From the NCBI GenBank assembly GCA_030065985.1, contig JASJCM010000021.1, positions 1 to 46,084 on the forward strand: DNA of 46,084 nt. The letters run 5' to 3'. The notes under the pieces were generated by a model. The model saw only the letters and a program-made list of their open reading frames with translations, was not told the origin of the DNA and ran no database searches. The number at the start of each line of letters is the position of its first letter. The first letter of the stretch is position 1. Of this stretch, positions 8,325 to 15,748 are shown piece by piece. Origin of the DNA: Woeseiaceae bacterium. GTDB taxonomy: Bacteria > Pseudomonadota > Gammaproteobacteria > Steroidobacterales > Woeseiaceae. The translations under genes and the position numbers were made by a program.

Positions 8325-8355
8325 TTGCCCGGTGCCTTGTCACCGGGCAATTTTT
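8325..8355 (+). terminator. Rho-independent terminator of mtrCAB
   Basis: A perfect 10-bp stem TTGCCCGGTG (8325-8334) / CACCGGGCAA (8341-8350) with a 6-base loop is followed by TTTTT. It sits 27 bases after the mtrB stop and covers the last codons and stop of the convergent DUF1611 gene. The opposite strand has no T-tract, so it acts only on mtrCAB. Confidence 0.9.
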
Positions 8356-9383
8356 ATGGGCTCGTCGTTCCCCGGAAAGCCGATGTGCTCAGCCAGGAAC
8401 TCTCGAAACTCGGCCTTGGTTCTGGGGTCGATCAGGTTGAGTGCCGGCACGCCGGTCAGTCTGTGAACCAACTCCACCGCCGCCGACGTTTGCGTCGCCG
8501 GTCCCGTGACTATGTCGGGCCGCAGGCCATAAGCCTTTACGACACCGACCACAGCATAGGGATCCGACGCGCATAGAATCGTGCAAACGATGTTGTTACC
8601 AAGCTCGTCAATAATTGCCGCGCCATTGTAGGGCTCCAGCGGCGACGCCCCCGCCTCTGCAACGAGCAGGTCCGGTTCCAGTGCGTTGATGTGATTCAAC
8701 AGCGGTCGAATTGCAGCACGAAATTCTCTTTCGGGAACGGTCGTCGACGGCAGTCCCGCGTCAACGAAGTCGAAAACCTTTGTCGCGCCTGTCTTGAGGA
8801 AGCTCAGGATATCGCGGTAGCGCCCTGCACCGGTTAGCTTCGCACCAATGACGTAGTGCCCGGCTCGATCAAGCTCCTTGCAGACGCGGCGACCTGCCGT
8901 TGTCTTCCCGGCAGACATCGAGGTCCCGACGAGGAGAACGGTCGGCACCCGAAATTCGTGGACGTCGGAGCGAATCGCGAAGTCGCGCATCCGTACCTTG
9001 CGGCCATTGCGGCAAAGGTGACCGCGGTAGCGCAGTCGCAACGGCTCGGGCAGCAGTTGCGACAACGACGTATACCAGCCCATCAGACCAGCGCTCGTCA
9101 GCGAGTGCATCAGGTTGTCGTCGCCAATGTCCTGCCAGCTGCCAACGCCCTCAAGCGTCGCCGCACGTTCCCCAAGTGCACCCACAACCCAGTCCCCGGG
9201 CTCGACCTTGATCATCAGCCCGGTGCGATCTTCGATTCGATATAACGATGTCGGCGTCCCGACCACGCCGCCCTCGACGTAGTCGCCCGTTGCCCATTGG
9301 GACTTCGGTAGCTTCTGCAACTCGAAATTGCTGTCGTGAAAATCGGCAATGCGTGCCAGCGAACCGTAGATGCGGGTACTCAT
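8340..9383 (-). CDS. DUF1611 family P-loop protein (DgcN-like)
   Basis: 347 residues, ATG at 9383 with GGAG upstream. A first domain (about 1-140) is followed by a P-loop domain with a Walker A motif GTSMSAGKTT (153-162), then VGAKLTGAGRYRD, FVDAGLPST and LVAEAGASPLEPYNG, which are typical of DUF1611. Family members include DgcN, which works with DgcA in D-glutamate catabolism in some proteobacteria; no dgcA is present here. It is third in an operon with a flavin reductase and an M20 peptidase (16-base gap), so a link to amino-acid or dipeptide metabolism is plausible but unproven. Its stop codon lies inside the mtrCAB terminator. Confidence 0.8.
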   Translation of the reverse strand: MSTRIYGSLARIADFHDSNFELQKLPKSQWATGDYVEGGVVGTPTSLYRIEDRTGLMIKVEPGDWVVGALGERAATLEGVGSWQDIGDDNLMHSLTSAGLMGWYTSLSQLLPEPLRLRYRGHLCRNGRKVRMRDFAIRSDVHEFRVPTVLLVGTSMSAGKTTAGRRVCKELDRAGHYVIGAKLTGAGRYRDILSFLKTGATKVFDFVDAGLPSTTVPEREFRAAIRPLLNHINALEPDLLVAEAGASPLEPYNGAAIIDELGNNIVCTILCASDPYAVVGVVKAYGLRPDIVTGPATQTSAAVELVHRLTGVPALNLIDPRTKAEFREFLAEHIGFPGNDEPIKIAR

Positions 9384-9399
9384 CGTCTCCGTCCTGTGG

Positions 9400-10563
9400 T
9401 TAACCCTCCATGGCTGGTTGGGTGAGCAACATGGTCAACAGGGCCGCCCGTTCGAGCGTCTTGTCGATCAGCAGATGTTCGTGCAATGCGTGTGCGCCAT
9501 CCCCGACCGGGCCGAGGCCGTCGATTGTTGCTGTGAACTGGCTGGTCGTGTTGCCATCGGAGCCACCGCCTGCACGGGCCTGGTGGAGCTCCAGTCCAAG
9601 TGCGTCGCCGGCCTCTCGCGCGCGCTCCCAGAGTTTCTGGTTACGCGGTGTGACCTCCATCGACGGCCTGCCGATACCACCTTCGATATGCAGGCGGACG
9701 TCGGGATCGTTCGGTTTCATCGAATGAATGATGTACTCGATCTCGTTGCCCGCCGCGACAGTCGGCACGCGAACATCGACCACGGCCTTGCTATGCGGAG
9801 CGATCACGTTGGGCTGGATACCACCGTCGACGGTCCCGACGTTGACGGTGATACCGCGCTCGACATCGTTGAGCGAGAACAGCGTCTGGATCACGTGCGA
9901 CAGCTCGAGAATAGCACTCGCCCCGGACTCGGGGTCCAGACCAGCGTGGGCCGCTTTGCCGTAAACCGTAATCGTGAAACGACCGATGCCCTTGCGGGCC
10001 GTCTTGATGTCGCCCCGGTCGCCAAGTGCCGGCTCGAGCACGAGTGCGCGATCGGCATGTTGCGCCAGCCAGCGGATGTAGCGCGTTGACGTACGGCTGC
10101 CGATTTCCTCGTCAGCGTTGACGAAGATAATGGGCCGCACGGGCGTCGGGAGTTCGAGATCCCGGATGGCGTGCAGCGCGACAACGAGCTGCGCGAGTCC
10201 GCCTTTCATGTCAAACGAACCAGGTCCGTGAACGACATTGCCGTCGACACGAAACGGTCGCTCGGTGACCGTACCAACCGGCCATACAGTGTCGTAATGG
10301 CCAACGACGAGCTGCGAAGCTTCGCCGGTGTCCCGGTCGGCGGGTCGTGCGAAAACGTGGCGCGGACGGTCCGGCCAGCCCGTTTCACGGGACTCGTAAC
10401 CGACCTCGGCGAGGGCAAGCCGCAGCACGCGGCGCGCTTCGTCATGCGTTTCGGGATGTGTCGACGGGGACTCGGCCTCGACGAGCTCCCGCATCAGGTC
10501 GATCAGCCGGGGCTCCTGCCCCTTGACGTAATCGAGAACCATTGCCGCGTTGGCGCTGCACAT
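9400..10563 (-). CDS. M20-family metallo-hydrolase (carboxypeptidase G2-like)
   Basis: 387 residues without signal peptide, so cytoplasmic. Metal ligands and catalytic residues of the M20 family can be placed: His89 and Asp91 in GHYDTVWP, Asp118 in GSFDMKGG, Glu152-Glu153 in NADEEIGS, Glu177 in LEPA, and a C-terminal His in HALHEHL. A lid/dimerisation domain lies between about 185 and 300. The GSFDMKGG and LEPA forms are nearest to glutamate carboxypeptidase-type members that cut C-terminal acidic residues or N-acyl bonds. It starts 4 bases after the flavin reductase stop, with GAAGAAG as ribosome site, and is followed by DUF1611. Confidence 0.88.
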   Translation of the reverse strand: MCSANAAMVLDYVKGQEPRLIDLMRELVEAESPSTHPETHDEARRVLRLALAEVGYESRETGWPDRPRHVFARPADRDTGEASQLVVGHYDTVWPVGTVTERPFRVDGNVVHGPGSFDMKGGLAQLVVALHAIRDLELPTPVRPIIFVNADEEIGSRTSTRYIRWLAQHADRALVLEPALGDRGDIKTARKGIGRFTITVYGKAAHAGLDPESGASAILELSHVIQTLFSLNDVERGITVNVGTVDGGIQPNVIAPHSKAVVDVRVPTVAAGNEIEYIIHSMKPNDPDVRLHIEGGIGRPSMEVTPRNQKLWERAREAGDALGLELHQARAGGGSDGNTTSQFTATIDGLGPVGDGAHALHEHLLIDKTLERAALLTMLLTQPAMEG

Positions 10564-10567
10564 GTCG

Positions 10568-11179
10568 CTACTTCTTCATTGACTCCGGGAACGGAAATGC
10601 ATTGGAACGGTCGATAGCCGCGAACCGGCCAGGCGCCAGGTACGCGAACAGCGGCGCATCGTGAATCGTTTCCTGATCGTCGGCCTCGGCGTGCCGCAGG
10701 TAGTCATTATCGGCAAACGCCGCAACGATCTCGCCCGTGATCAGGCAATTCTCGCCGAAGCCATCAATAGTCTTGAAATGCCGGCATTCGAAGAACAGGT
10801 AACCGTCCTCGATGAAACTGCCGTCGACCTGTGTAGCCGGGAACGTGCTCAGGTAGTCAATAACCGGCTTGGCGCCCTCCGCAACGCGGGGCGATGCGGC
10901 CAGGCTGGTGATGAGGACCTGCGAGGGCTTTGGATAGCTAACCGTGAACTCACCGGTCCGCTCGATATTGCTGCAGGTATTGTGGCGCGGCGTGCAGACG
11001 AAGCCGAAGTAATTCTGCCAGCCCATCGGCGTAACCATGTGCTTGGGAGCCAGATCAAGCGAGCCGTCCGCGTCGCGCGTACCGATCAGTACGAGTGGCG
11101 CAACCGTAAAGAACTGTTCCCAAACGGGTACCGTAGTGTCGACGGTTACGACGTTACCGGGCATCGAGGACTCGTTCAT
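10568..11179 (-). CDS. Flavin reductase-like (FMN-binding split barrel) protein
   Basis: 203 residues with the flavin-reductase-like split-barrel pattern: an N-terminal APLVLIGTRDADGSLDLAPK strand pair, NYFGFVCTPRHNTCSNI, EFTVSYPKP, and FFECRHFKTIDGFGENCLITGEIV, where FMN-contacting loops are expected. Members are NAD(P)H:FMN reductases or flavoprotein partners of two-component oxygenases; the substrate is unknown. It is first in the operon with the M20 hydrolase and DUF1611 protein and is preceded by a leader of about 140 bases that also holds the terminator of the TonB receptor gene. Confidence 0.85.
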   Translation of the reverse strand: MNESSMPGNVVTVDTTVPVWEQFFTVAPLVLIGTRDADGSLDLAPKHMVTPMGWQNYFGFVCTPRHNTCSNIERTGEFTVSYPKPSQVLITSLAASPRVAEGAKPVIDYLSTFPATQVDGSFIEDGYLFFECRHFKTIDGFGENCLITGEIVAAFADNDYLRHAEADDQETIHDAPLFAYLAPGRFAAIDRSNAFPFPESMKK

Positions 11180-11269
11180 AGCATCACCTCTTGCTTACAA
11201 GCGCCCAGTATTTACCGTAGACCCGCTGCACGCAGCTGCAAATAGGTAGTTCTCCCACCAGCACGGACG

Positions 11270-11302
11270 AAAAAAGCCGCGGGTCCTGCAAGGCCTGCGG
11301 CT
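11270..11302 (-). terminator. Terminator of the TonB-dependent receptor gene
   Basis: Read on the minus strand, AGCCGC and GCGGCT (11302-11297 and 11280-11275) form a stem, with further CCT/AGG pairing inside, followed by TTTTTT. It begins 20 bases after the receptor stop and isolates it from the flavin reductase operon downstream. Confidence 0.85.
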
Positions 11303-11322
11303 GCTGTCGGGACCTTGCACGT

Positions 11323-13839
11323 TTACTGGAAGCGGTAGCCGATTTCAACGCCCCAGGTCAACGGTTCACGAATCGACGTAAACGGCGTTCCGAGCGGTCG
11401 CGAGATCCTGCCAACTGATGTGAGCAACTGCTGGTCCAACAGGTTCTTGCCCCACAAGGCGGCCGTCCACCTGTCGTCGTCGCTCAGCCACGCAATGCGA
11501 GCATTGAGTTCCTTACGGTCCTCGAAGAAACCCGGGTAATCCGCGGCATCGACGAAGTTCGGATCGTCGAGAATGGACGTGTCCTCGTAGAAGATGTAGT
11601 CGACGCGCATGTCGATGGCGCCCCACGTTATCTCGGGCTGCCAGCCGATCGTGATCGTGTAACTGGTGTTGGTCGCGAATTTCGGATCCGAACCACCGTC
11701 GACATCACCGGCCGCGTTGAAGAACTCATCCCAGGTCGCCTGCGCCTCACGCCACTCAGTGACGAGGCCAAATCGCAGCGCATCGGTTGCCATCCAGTTC
11801 ACGACAACCTCGACGCCCTGAACGTCCTGGTCACCGAGGTTAATAGTCGGGATCGGGTTTGTCTGTCCCGGCGGCCGCGAGTCAACCGTGCGTTGGCGAT
11901 TGTCAATCGTCATGTCGTACAGGCTGATCTGCGCCCGCAGGCGGTCGTTGGCAAAATCGCCCTTCAGGCCAATTTCAAAGTTCTCCGACTCTTCCGGGCG
12001 CAGCGGATTGTCAGACGTCGACACATCGAGGGAGTCGTAGCCACCCGATTTGTAGCCAGTCGAGTACGACGCAAACGCCTGCGCTCTGTCAGTCACCTGA
12101 TACTGCACGACGGCCCGTCCGGTCAGCTTGTCCCAGTCATTAGTGGCCGTGAGCGTTCCAGTGCGGGCTTCGAGGTACCCAGGGACAGGCTGAAATATGA
12201 AGTCCGGCGTACCGGGCCGAACGGCCGAGAACGCGCTCGCGGGATTGCGCCAGCTGAAGGTCTTGTCATCGTAGCTGTAGCGTAGGCCGAATAGCAGGTT
12301 CAACCGCTCATTGACCTCGAAATCGACGTCGCCATAAATACCCCAGTTCGTGAAATCGCCGTCATTGATATACAACTCACGCCAGACCTGACCTGCAAAG
12401 CTGGGACCGACGAAGGGCCCCGGGAAGCCCGTAGCCTGTACGGTGTCGTAGTAGAAATCGCCCGCCGCGACAACGTCCTGCGGCGTAACGTTCAAGCCCT
12501 GCGTTCCGAGAAAGATCGACATCGTCACCGGATCCCAGATGTGATCGAGGTCAGGCGTAAACGGCAGGCCAAGCTGCTGTCCGAGGATCGCAAGCGCCTC
12601 CTGCTCGGAGACCGGCGGTAATCCCATCTGTGCCAGTTGGCCATTGACCGTGTCGACAACACCCCCTCGAATCACGCTGGTCACGGCCCGCATGACCGTG
12701 TCCACGTTCGTCTCAATAGGGATTTCCTGGTACACGCCTTCTTTCGAATAGTTGGCTCCGAAGACGATGTTTACCCGATCGTTGCTGAAATTAAACTGTA
12801 GCTCCGAGTAAGAGATATCGGAATCCTCGACGTTGTTTGTCGTGAGGTAGCGGTCGATCTCCGCCGTGCCGTCTTCATCCTGCTTGTTGAATGTCTCGAA
12901 CTGACGGTACCCGGTAACGAGTTTCAAAGACCACTGTTCGTTGATTTCATGATTCAACTTCGCGTTCGCAGTCCACATGTCACGCGTTTCCTTGCCGTCA
13001 ATGACGTCGTTGAGCATCAGGCCGCAGCGCGGGTCGCTGGGACACGCTGAGAAAGCGCTCAGTCCAATCGCCGGCCGCGGCGCGTTGTCGACCTCATCGT
13101 AATCGTAGGAAAACTGCAGGTCGGTCTGCGCCGAGACCCGCCAGAGCGCCGAGATACGCGCAGCCAGGTTCTCCTGCTCACCACCATCACGTTCGCTCGG
13201 CACCAGGTTCTTGATGTAGCCATCTCGCCGGTTGCTCAGAACGTTGGCACGCAGAAAGAAACTGTCGCTAAGCGCTACGTTGCCCATCGCCTCAAGGCGC
13301 ATCAGGTCGTAATTGCCCAGCCGCGACTTGACGAATGCCTCGTCCTCGGCGCCGGGGCGGTTGGGGACGATGCTGACGACACCCACGGCCGCATTACGGC
13401 CGTAGAGCGTCCCCTGCGGACCTTTGAGTACCTCGACTCGAGCGACGTCTGTGAACGAAGCGGTCGTCGCAGCGCGCGGCACATAGATATCGTCGTAAAA
13501 CGTCGCGACGGAGGGATCCCCGCCTGTAGAAATGTTGGCGCTCGAGATGCCTCGTACCCTGATCGACGCCTGGGTCGGATTGGACCCGATCTCGAAACCC
13601 GGGATGAAGTCCCTGATATCCCGGAGCGTCAGGGCGCCTGTCTGCTCGATGTCGGTCGCCGTGAAGACGTCTACCGTGATCGGGACGTCCAGTGCACTTT
13701 GTTCACGCTTTTGCGCCGTAACCGTGATCTCATCGAGCGCCGTGTCCTGTGCAACAACCAACTGCGGCACACTGACAGCCAGTGCGGCGCATACGCGGGC
13801 GCCGGCCCGCACGGCGCGAACCCAGTCTGAAGAACCCAT
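11323..13839 (-). CDS. TonB-dependent outer-membrane receptor
   Basis: 838 residues. A signal peptide (cleavage near VVA-QD) is followed by a TonB box (DEITVTAQKRE, about residues 35-45), a plug domain with the classic IRVRGI and VARVEVLKGPQGTLYGRNA motifs, and a long barrel ending in WGVEIGYRFQ. The EITVTAQKRE start and the GTLYGRNAAVG plug resemble the large receptor family used by Alphaproteobacteria and Woeseia-like Gammaproteobacteria for diverse organic substrates; no siderophore or cobalamin-specific signal is visible. It is monocistronic with its own terminator, and an inverted repeat in its leader (13851-13886) suggests regulation. Substrate unknown. Confidence 0.95.
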   Translation of the reverse strand: MGSSDWVRAVRAGARVCAALAVSVPQLVVAQDTALDEITVTAQKREQSALDVPITVDVFTATDIEQTGALTLRDIRDFIPGFEIGSNPTQASIRVRGISSANISTGGDPSVATFYDDIYVPRAATTASFTDVARVEVLKGPQGTLYGRNAAVGVVSIVPNRPGAEDEAFVKSRLGNYDLMRLEAMGNVALSDSFFLRANVLSNRRDGYIKNLVPSERDGGEQENLAARISALWRVSAQTDLQFSYDYDEVDNAPRPAIGLSAFSACPSDPRCGLMLNDVIDGKETRDMWTANAKLNHEINEQWSLKLVTGYRQFETFNKQDEDGTAEIDRYLTTNNVEDSDISYSELQFNFSNDRVNIVFGANYSKEGVYQEIPIETNVDTVMRAVTSVIRGGVVDTVNGQLAQMGLPPVSEQEALAILGQQLGLPFTPDLDHIWDPVTMSIFLGTQGLNVTPQDVVAAGDFYYDTVQATGFPGPFVGPSFAGQVWRELYINDGDFTNWGIYGDVDFEVNERLNLLFGLRYSYDDKTFSWRNPASAFSAVRPGTPDFIFQPVPGYLEARTGTLTATNDWDKLTGRAVVQYQVTDRAQAFASYSTGYKSGGYDSLDVSTSDNPLRPEESENFEIGLKGDFANDRLRAQISLYDMTIDNRQRTVDSRPPGQTNPIPTINLGDQDVQGVEVVVNWMATDALRFGLVTEWREAQATWDEFFNAAGDVDGGSDPKFATNTSYTITIGWQPEITWGAIDMRVDYIFYEDTSILDDPNFVDAADYPGFFEDRKELNARIAWLSDDDRWTAALWGKNLLDQQLLTSVGRISRPLGTPFTSIREPLTWGVEIGYRFQ

Positions 13840-13850
13840 TGTTTTCCCCG

Positions 13851-13886
13851 TTGGACTTGTTATTCATTATTAGTACAACAGTCCAA
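13851..13886 (-). promoter_or_regulatory. Inverted repeat in the leader of the TonB receptor gene
   Basis: TTGGACT (13851-13857) and AGTCCAA (13880-13886) are perfect 7-bp inverted repeats around an AT-rich 22-base centre, 12-47 bases ahead of the receptor ATG. Either an operator overlapping the promoter or an mRNA stem near the GGGGA ribosome site would fit. Confidence 0.4.
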
Positions 13887-13929
13887 TGATGACGGGAATC
13901 GACGGGCAAGCGCAATAGCACCAGTCTGC

Positions 13930-13935
13930 TATAGT
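13930..13935 (+). promoter_or_regulatory. Probable extended -10 promoter of slyD-like/hypA
   Basis: TATAGT at 13930-13935 is preceded by TG one base upstream (TGC-TATAGT), an extended -10 element. No good -35 hexamer is visible at 17 bases, as is common for this promoter class. Transcription would start near 13942, ahead of the AGGAGC ribosome site. Confidence 0.4.
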
Positions 13936-13961
13936 GCCCGCTCCCAACAGGAGCTTTACTC

Positions 13962-14390
13962 ATGACACAGGCAAAATCGGGCGATACGGTCCGCATTCAC
14001 TACACGGGCACGCTCGATGATGGCACGCAGTTCGACAGTTCCGCGGGCCGCGACCCGCTCGAATTCGCGCTTGGCGGCGGCCAGGTCATCCCCGGTTTCG
14101 ACAATGCCGTAGACGGCATGGCGGTCGGTGACAGCAAGACCGTGACGATTCCGCCAGAAGAAGCGTACGGCCAGCGTCACGAGCAGCTCGTGCAGCAAGT
14201 GTCGCGCGGCGCCCTGCCCGAAGAGATCGAGCCGGCGGTCGGCATGCAGTTGCAGAGCCAGAGCCCCGAGGGCCAGGTCATGATGCTCGTTGTGACCGAA
14301 GTCGAGGACGAGTCTATTACGGTCGACGCGAACCATCCGCTCGCAGGCCAGGCGCTGACCTTCGACATCGAGCTCGTCGAAATCGTCTGA
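13962..14390 (+). CDS. SlyD-like FKBP-type peptidyl-prolyl cis-trans isomerase
   Basis: 142 residues. The FKBP core is split by an insert-in-flap domain as in SlyD: VRIHYTGTLDDGTQFDSS and QVIPGFDNAVDGMAVGD form the first FKBP part, the IF insert spans about 65-120, and the last strand is LTFDIELVEIV. SlyD folds proteins and, in E. coli, delivers nickel to hydrogenase through a His/Cys-rich C-terminal tail. Here that tail is absent and the protein ends with the FKBP strand. The gene sits 9 bases before hypA, facing the hyp operon, so a hydrogenase-maturation role is likely, but as chaperone instead of nickel store. Ribosome site AGGAGC. FkpB-type proteins are the main alternative. Confidence 0.88.
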   Translation: MTQAKSGDTVRIHYTGTLDDGTQFDSSAGRDPLEFALGGGQVIPGFDNAVDGMAVGDSKTVTIPPEEAYGQRHEQLVQQVSRGALPEEIEPAVGMQLQSQSPEGQVMMLVVTEVEDESITVDANHPLAGQALTFDIELVEIV

Positions 14391-14399
14391 GCCAGACGC

Positions 14400-14759
14400 A
14401 TGCACGAGCTCTCGGTGTGCATGGCCTTGCTCGACCAGGTCACAGCGATTGCCGAGGAACGCGATGCCTCCCGTGTCACACGCATCGAGCTGACGGTCGG
14501 ACCGCTATCCGGTATCGAGATCGACTTGCTCGAGACAGCGTGGCCGATTGCCTCCGCCGGCACAGTGGCGGACGAGGCTGCCTTTGTCGTCACGGCGACA
14601 CCCGTCGTCGTGCACTGCAGCGCTTGCGGTGCAGAGTCGTCGGCGCAAAACAACCGCCTCGTGTGCGGCCAGTGTGGCTCGCATCAGACGCGGGTCATTA
14701 GCGGGGAAGAGATGATCCTGCAACGCCTCGAACTGGAGACGTCAGCAGATCCTGGGTAG
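14400..14759 (+). CDS. hypA: Hydrogenase maturation nickel metallochaperone HypA
   Basis: 119 residues beginning MHELS, whose His2 is part of the nickel site of the family, and carrying the structural zinc site Cys73-Cys76 (CSAC) and Cys89-Cys92 (CGQC). HypA hands nickel to the large subunit of [NiFe]-hydrogenase together with HypB. Unusually it lies apart from hypCBDFE, on the opposite strand, and its last 18 bases overlap the 3' end of hypE. Probably co-transcribed with the SlyD-like gene 9 bases upstream. Confidence 0.95.
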   Translation: MHELSVCMALLDQVTAIAEERDASRVTRIELTVGPLSGIEIDLLETAWPIASAGTVADEAAFVVTATPVVVHCSACGAESSAQNNRLVCGQCGSHQTRVISGEEMILQRLELETSADPG

Positions 14760-15743
14760 CGGATCGTCTTCCAGTTCCTCAAGGAAGCGCTCACCACCCA
14801 ACGGGGTCTCGAGGATAACGCGCTGTTCGCCGGCGACGATACGTCCGATACGCACCGCCTCTTTGCCGTCAGGCAGTGCCTGCCAGATAGCCAACGCCTT
14901 TTCGGCTTGGTCCGGTGCGACCACGGCAACGACACGACCTTCGCAAGCCAGGTAGTAAGGGTCGTAGCCAAGCATTTCGCAGACCGACTGTACGGGTTCG
15001 CGCACAGGAATCGTCGCTTCAAATCGCACACCGAGCCCGGTTGCTTTCAATATCTCGTGACCGATTGAGGCGATCCCGCCCCGTGTTGGATCGCGCATGA
15101 ATCGCAGGCCGTCGAGCGCCAGCAAAGGCTCGGTCAGCGCCATGACCGGACCCGCATCAGACACGAGGTCGCCACGCAGGCCAAACTCCTCACGCGCGAG
15201 CATTACGGCGGTACCGTGGTCGCCGACAGGCCCACTGACAATCATGACGTCACCGTCGCGAATCTGTTTAAGGGACGGCACGGCGCCGGGAAGGCGCACC
15301 CCAACACCGGTGGTCGCGAGGTATATTCCGCCTCCCTCGCCCCGGCGCACGACCTTGGTGTCGCCCGCGCTGATGCGCACGCCGGCCTCGACAGCCGCAT
15401 CGGCGAGACTCCGGACGATACGTTCGAGGCGCTCCATCTCGAAGCCTTCTTCGATGAACGCGTTGAGTGTCAGGTACATGGGGCGGGCGCCCGCGACAGC
15501 GAGATCATTGGTCGTGCCGTGGACGGCGAGCGAGCCGATATTGCCGCCCGGAAACTCAAGCGGCTGGACCGTAAAGCCGTCTGTTGTGATCAATACTTCA
15601 CCATCACCGAGATCGATCGGGACGGCGTCAGCCTGCACATCGATCTCACTGGCCTCGAGGGCTTTCGCAAACACCTCCTCGATCAGCTCGCGCATGAAGC
15701 GCCCGCCGTTGCCGTGCGCTAAAGAGATCCTGTCGTCGTCCAT
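14742..15743 (-). CDS. hypE: Hydrogenase maturation protein HypE
   Basis: 333 residues. A TTG at 15752 is in frame but only one base from GGAG; the ATG at 15743, ten bases after it, is chosen. The AIR-synthase/PurM-like fold is shown by LAHGNGGR near the start, ITTDGFTV, GTTNDLAVAGARP, and ISAGDTKVV. The chain ends in PRIC, the conserved tail whose Cys is carbamoylated by HypF and dehydrated to thiocyanate, giving the CN ligands of the NiFe site. Last gene of the hypCBDFE operon, 5 bases after hypF, ending tail-to-tail over hypA. Confidence 0.96.
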   Translation of the reverse strand: MDDDRISLAHGNGGRFMRELIEEVFAKALEASEIDVQADAVPIDLGDGEVLITTDGFTVQPLEFPGGNIGSLAVHGTTNDLAVAGARPMYLTLNAFIEEGFEMERLERIVRSLADAAVEAGVRISAGDTKVVRRGEGGGIYLATTGVGVRLPGAVPSLKQIRDGDVMIVSGPVGDHGTAVMLAREEFGLRGDLVSDAGPVMALTEPLLALDGLRFMRDPTRGGIASIGHEILKATGLGVRFEATIPVREPVQSVCEMLGYDPYYLACEGRVVAVVAPDQAEKALAIWQALPDGKEAVRIGRIVAGEQRVILETPLGGERFLEELEDDPLPRIC

Positions 15744-15748
15744 CTGTA

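Noticed and set aside
14742..14759. hypA/hypE overlap as a sign of a frameshift or assembly error
   Set aside because: Both proteins keep complete family-typical ends (PRIC for HypE, intact zinc site for HypA), so the overlap looks genuine.
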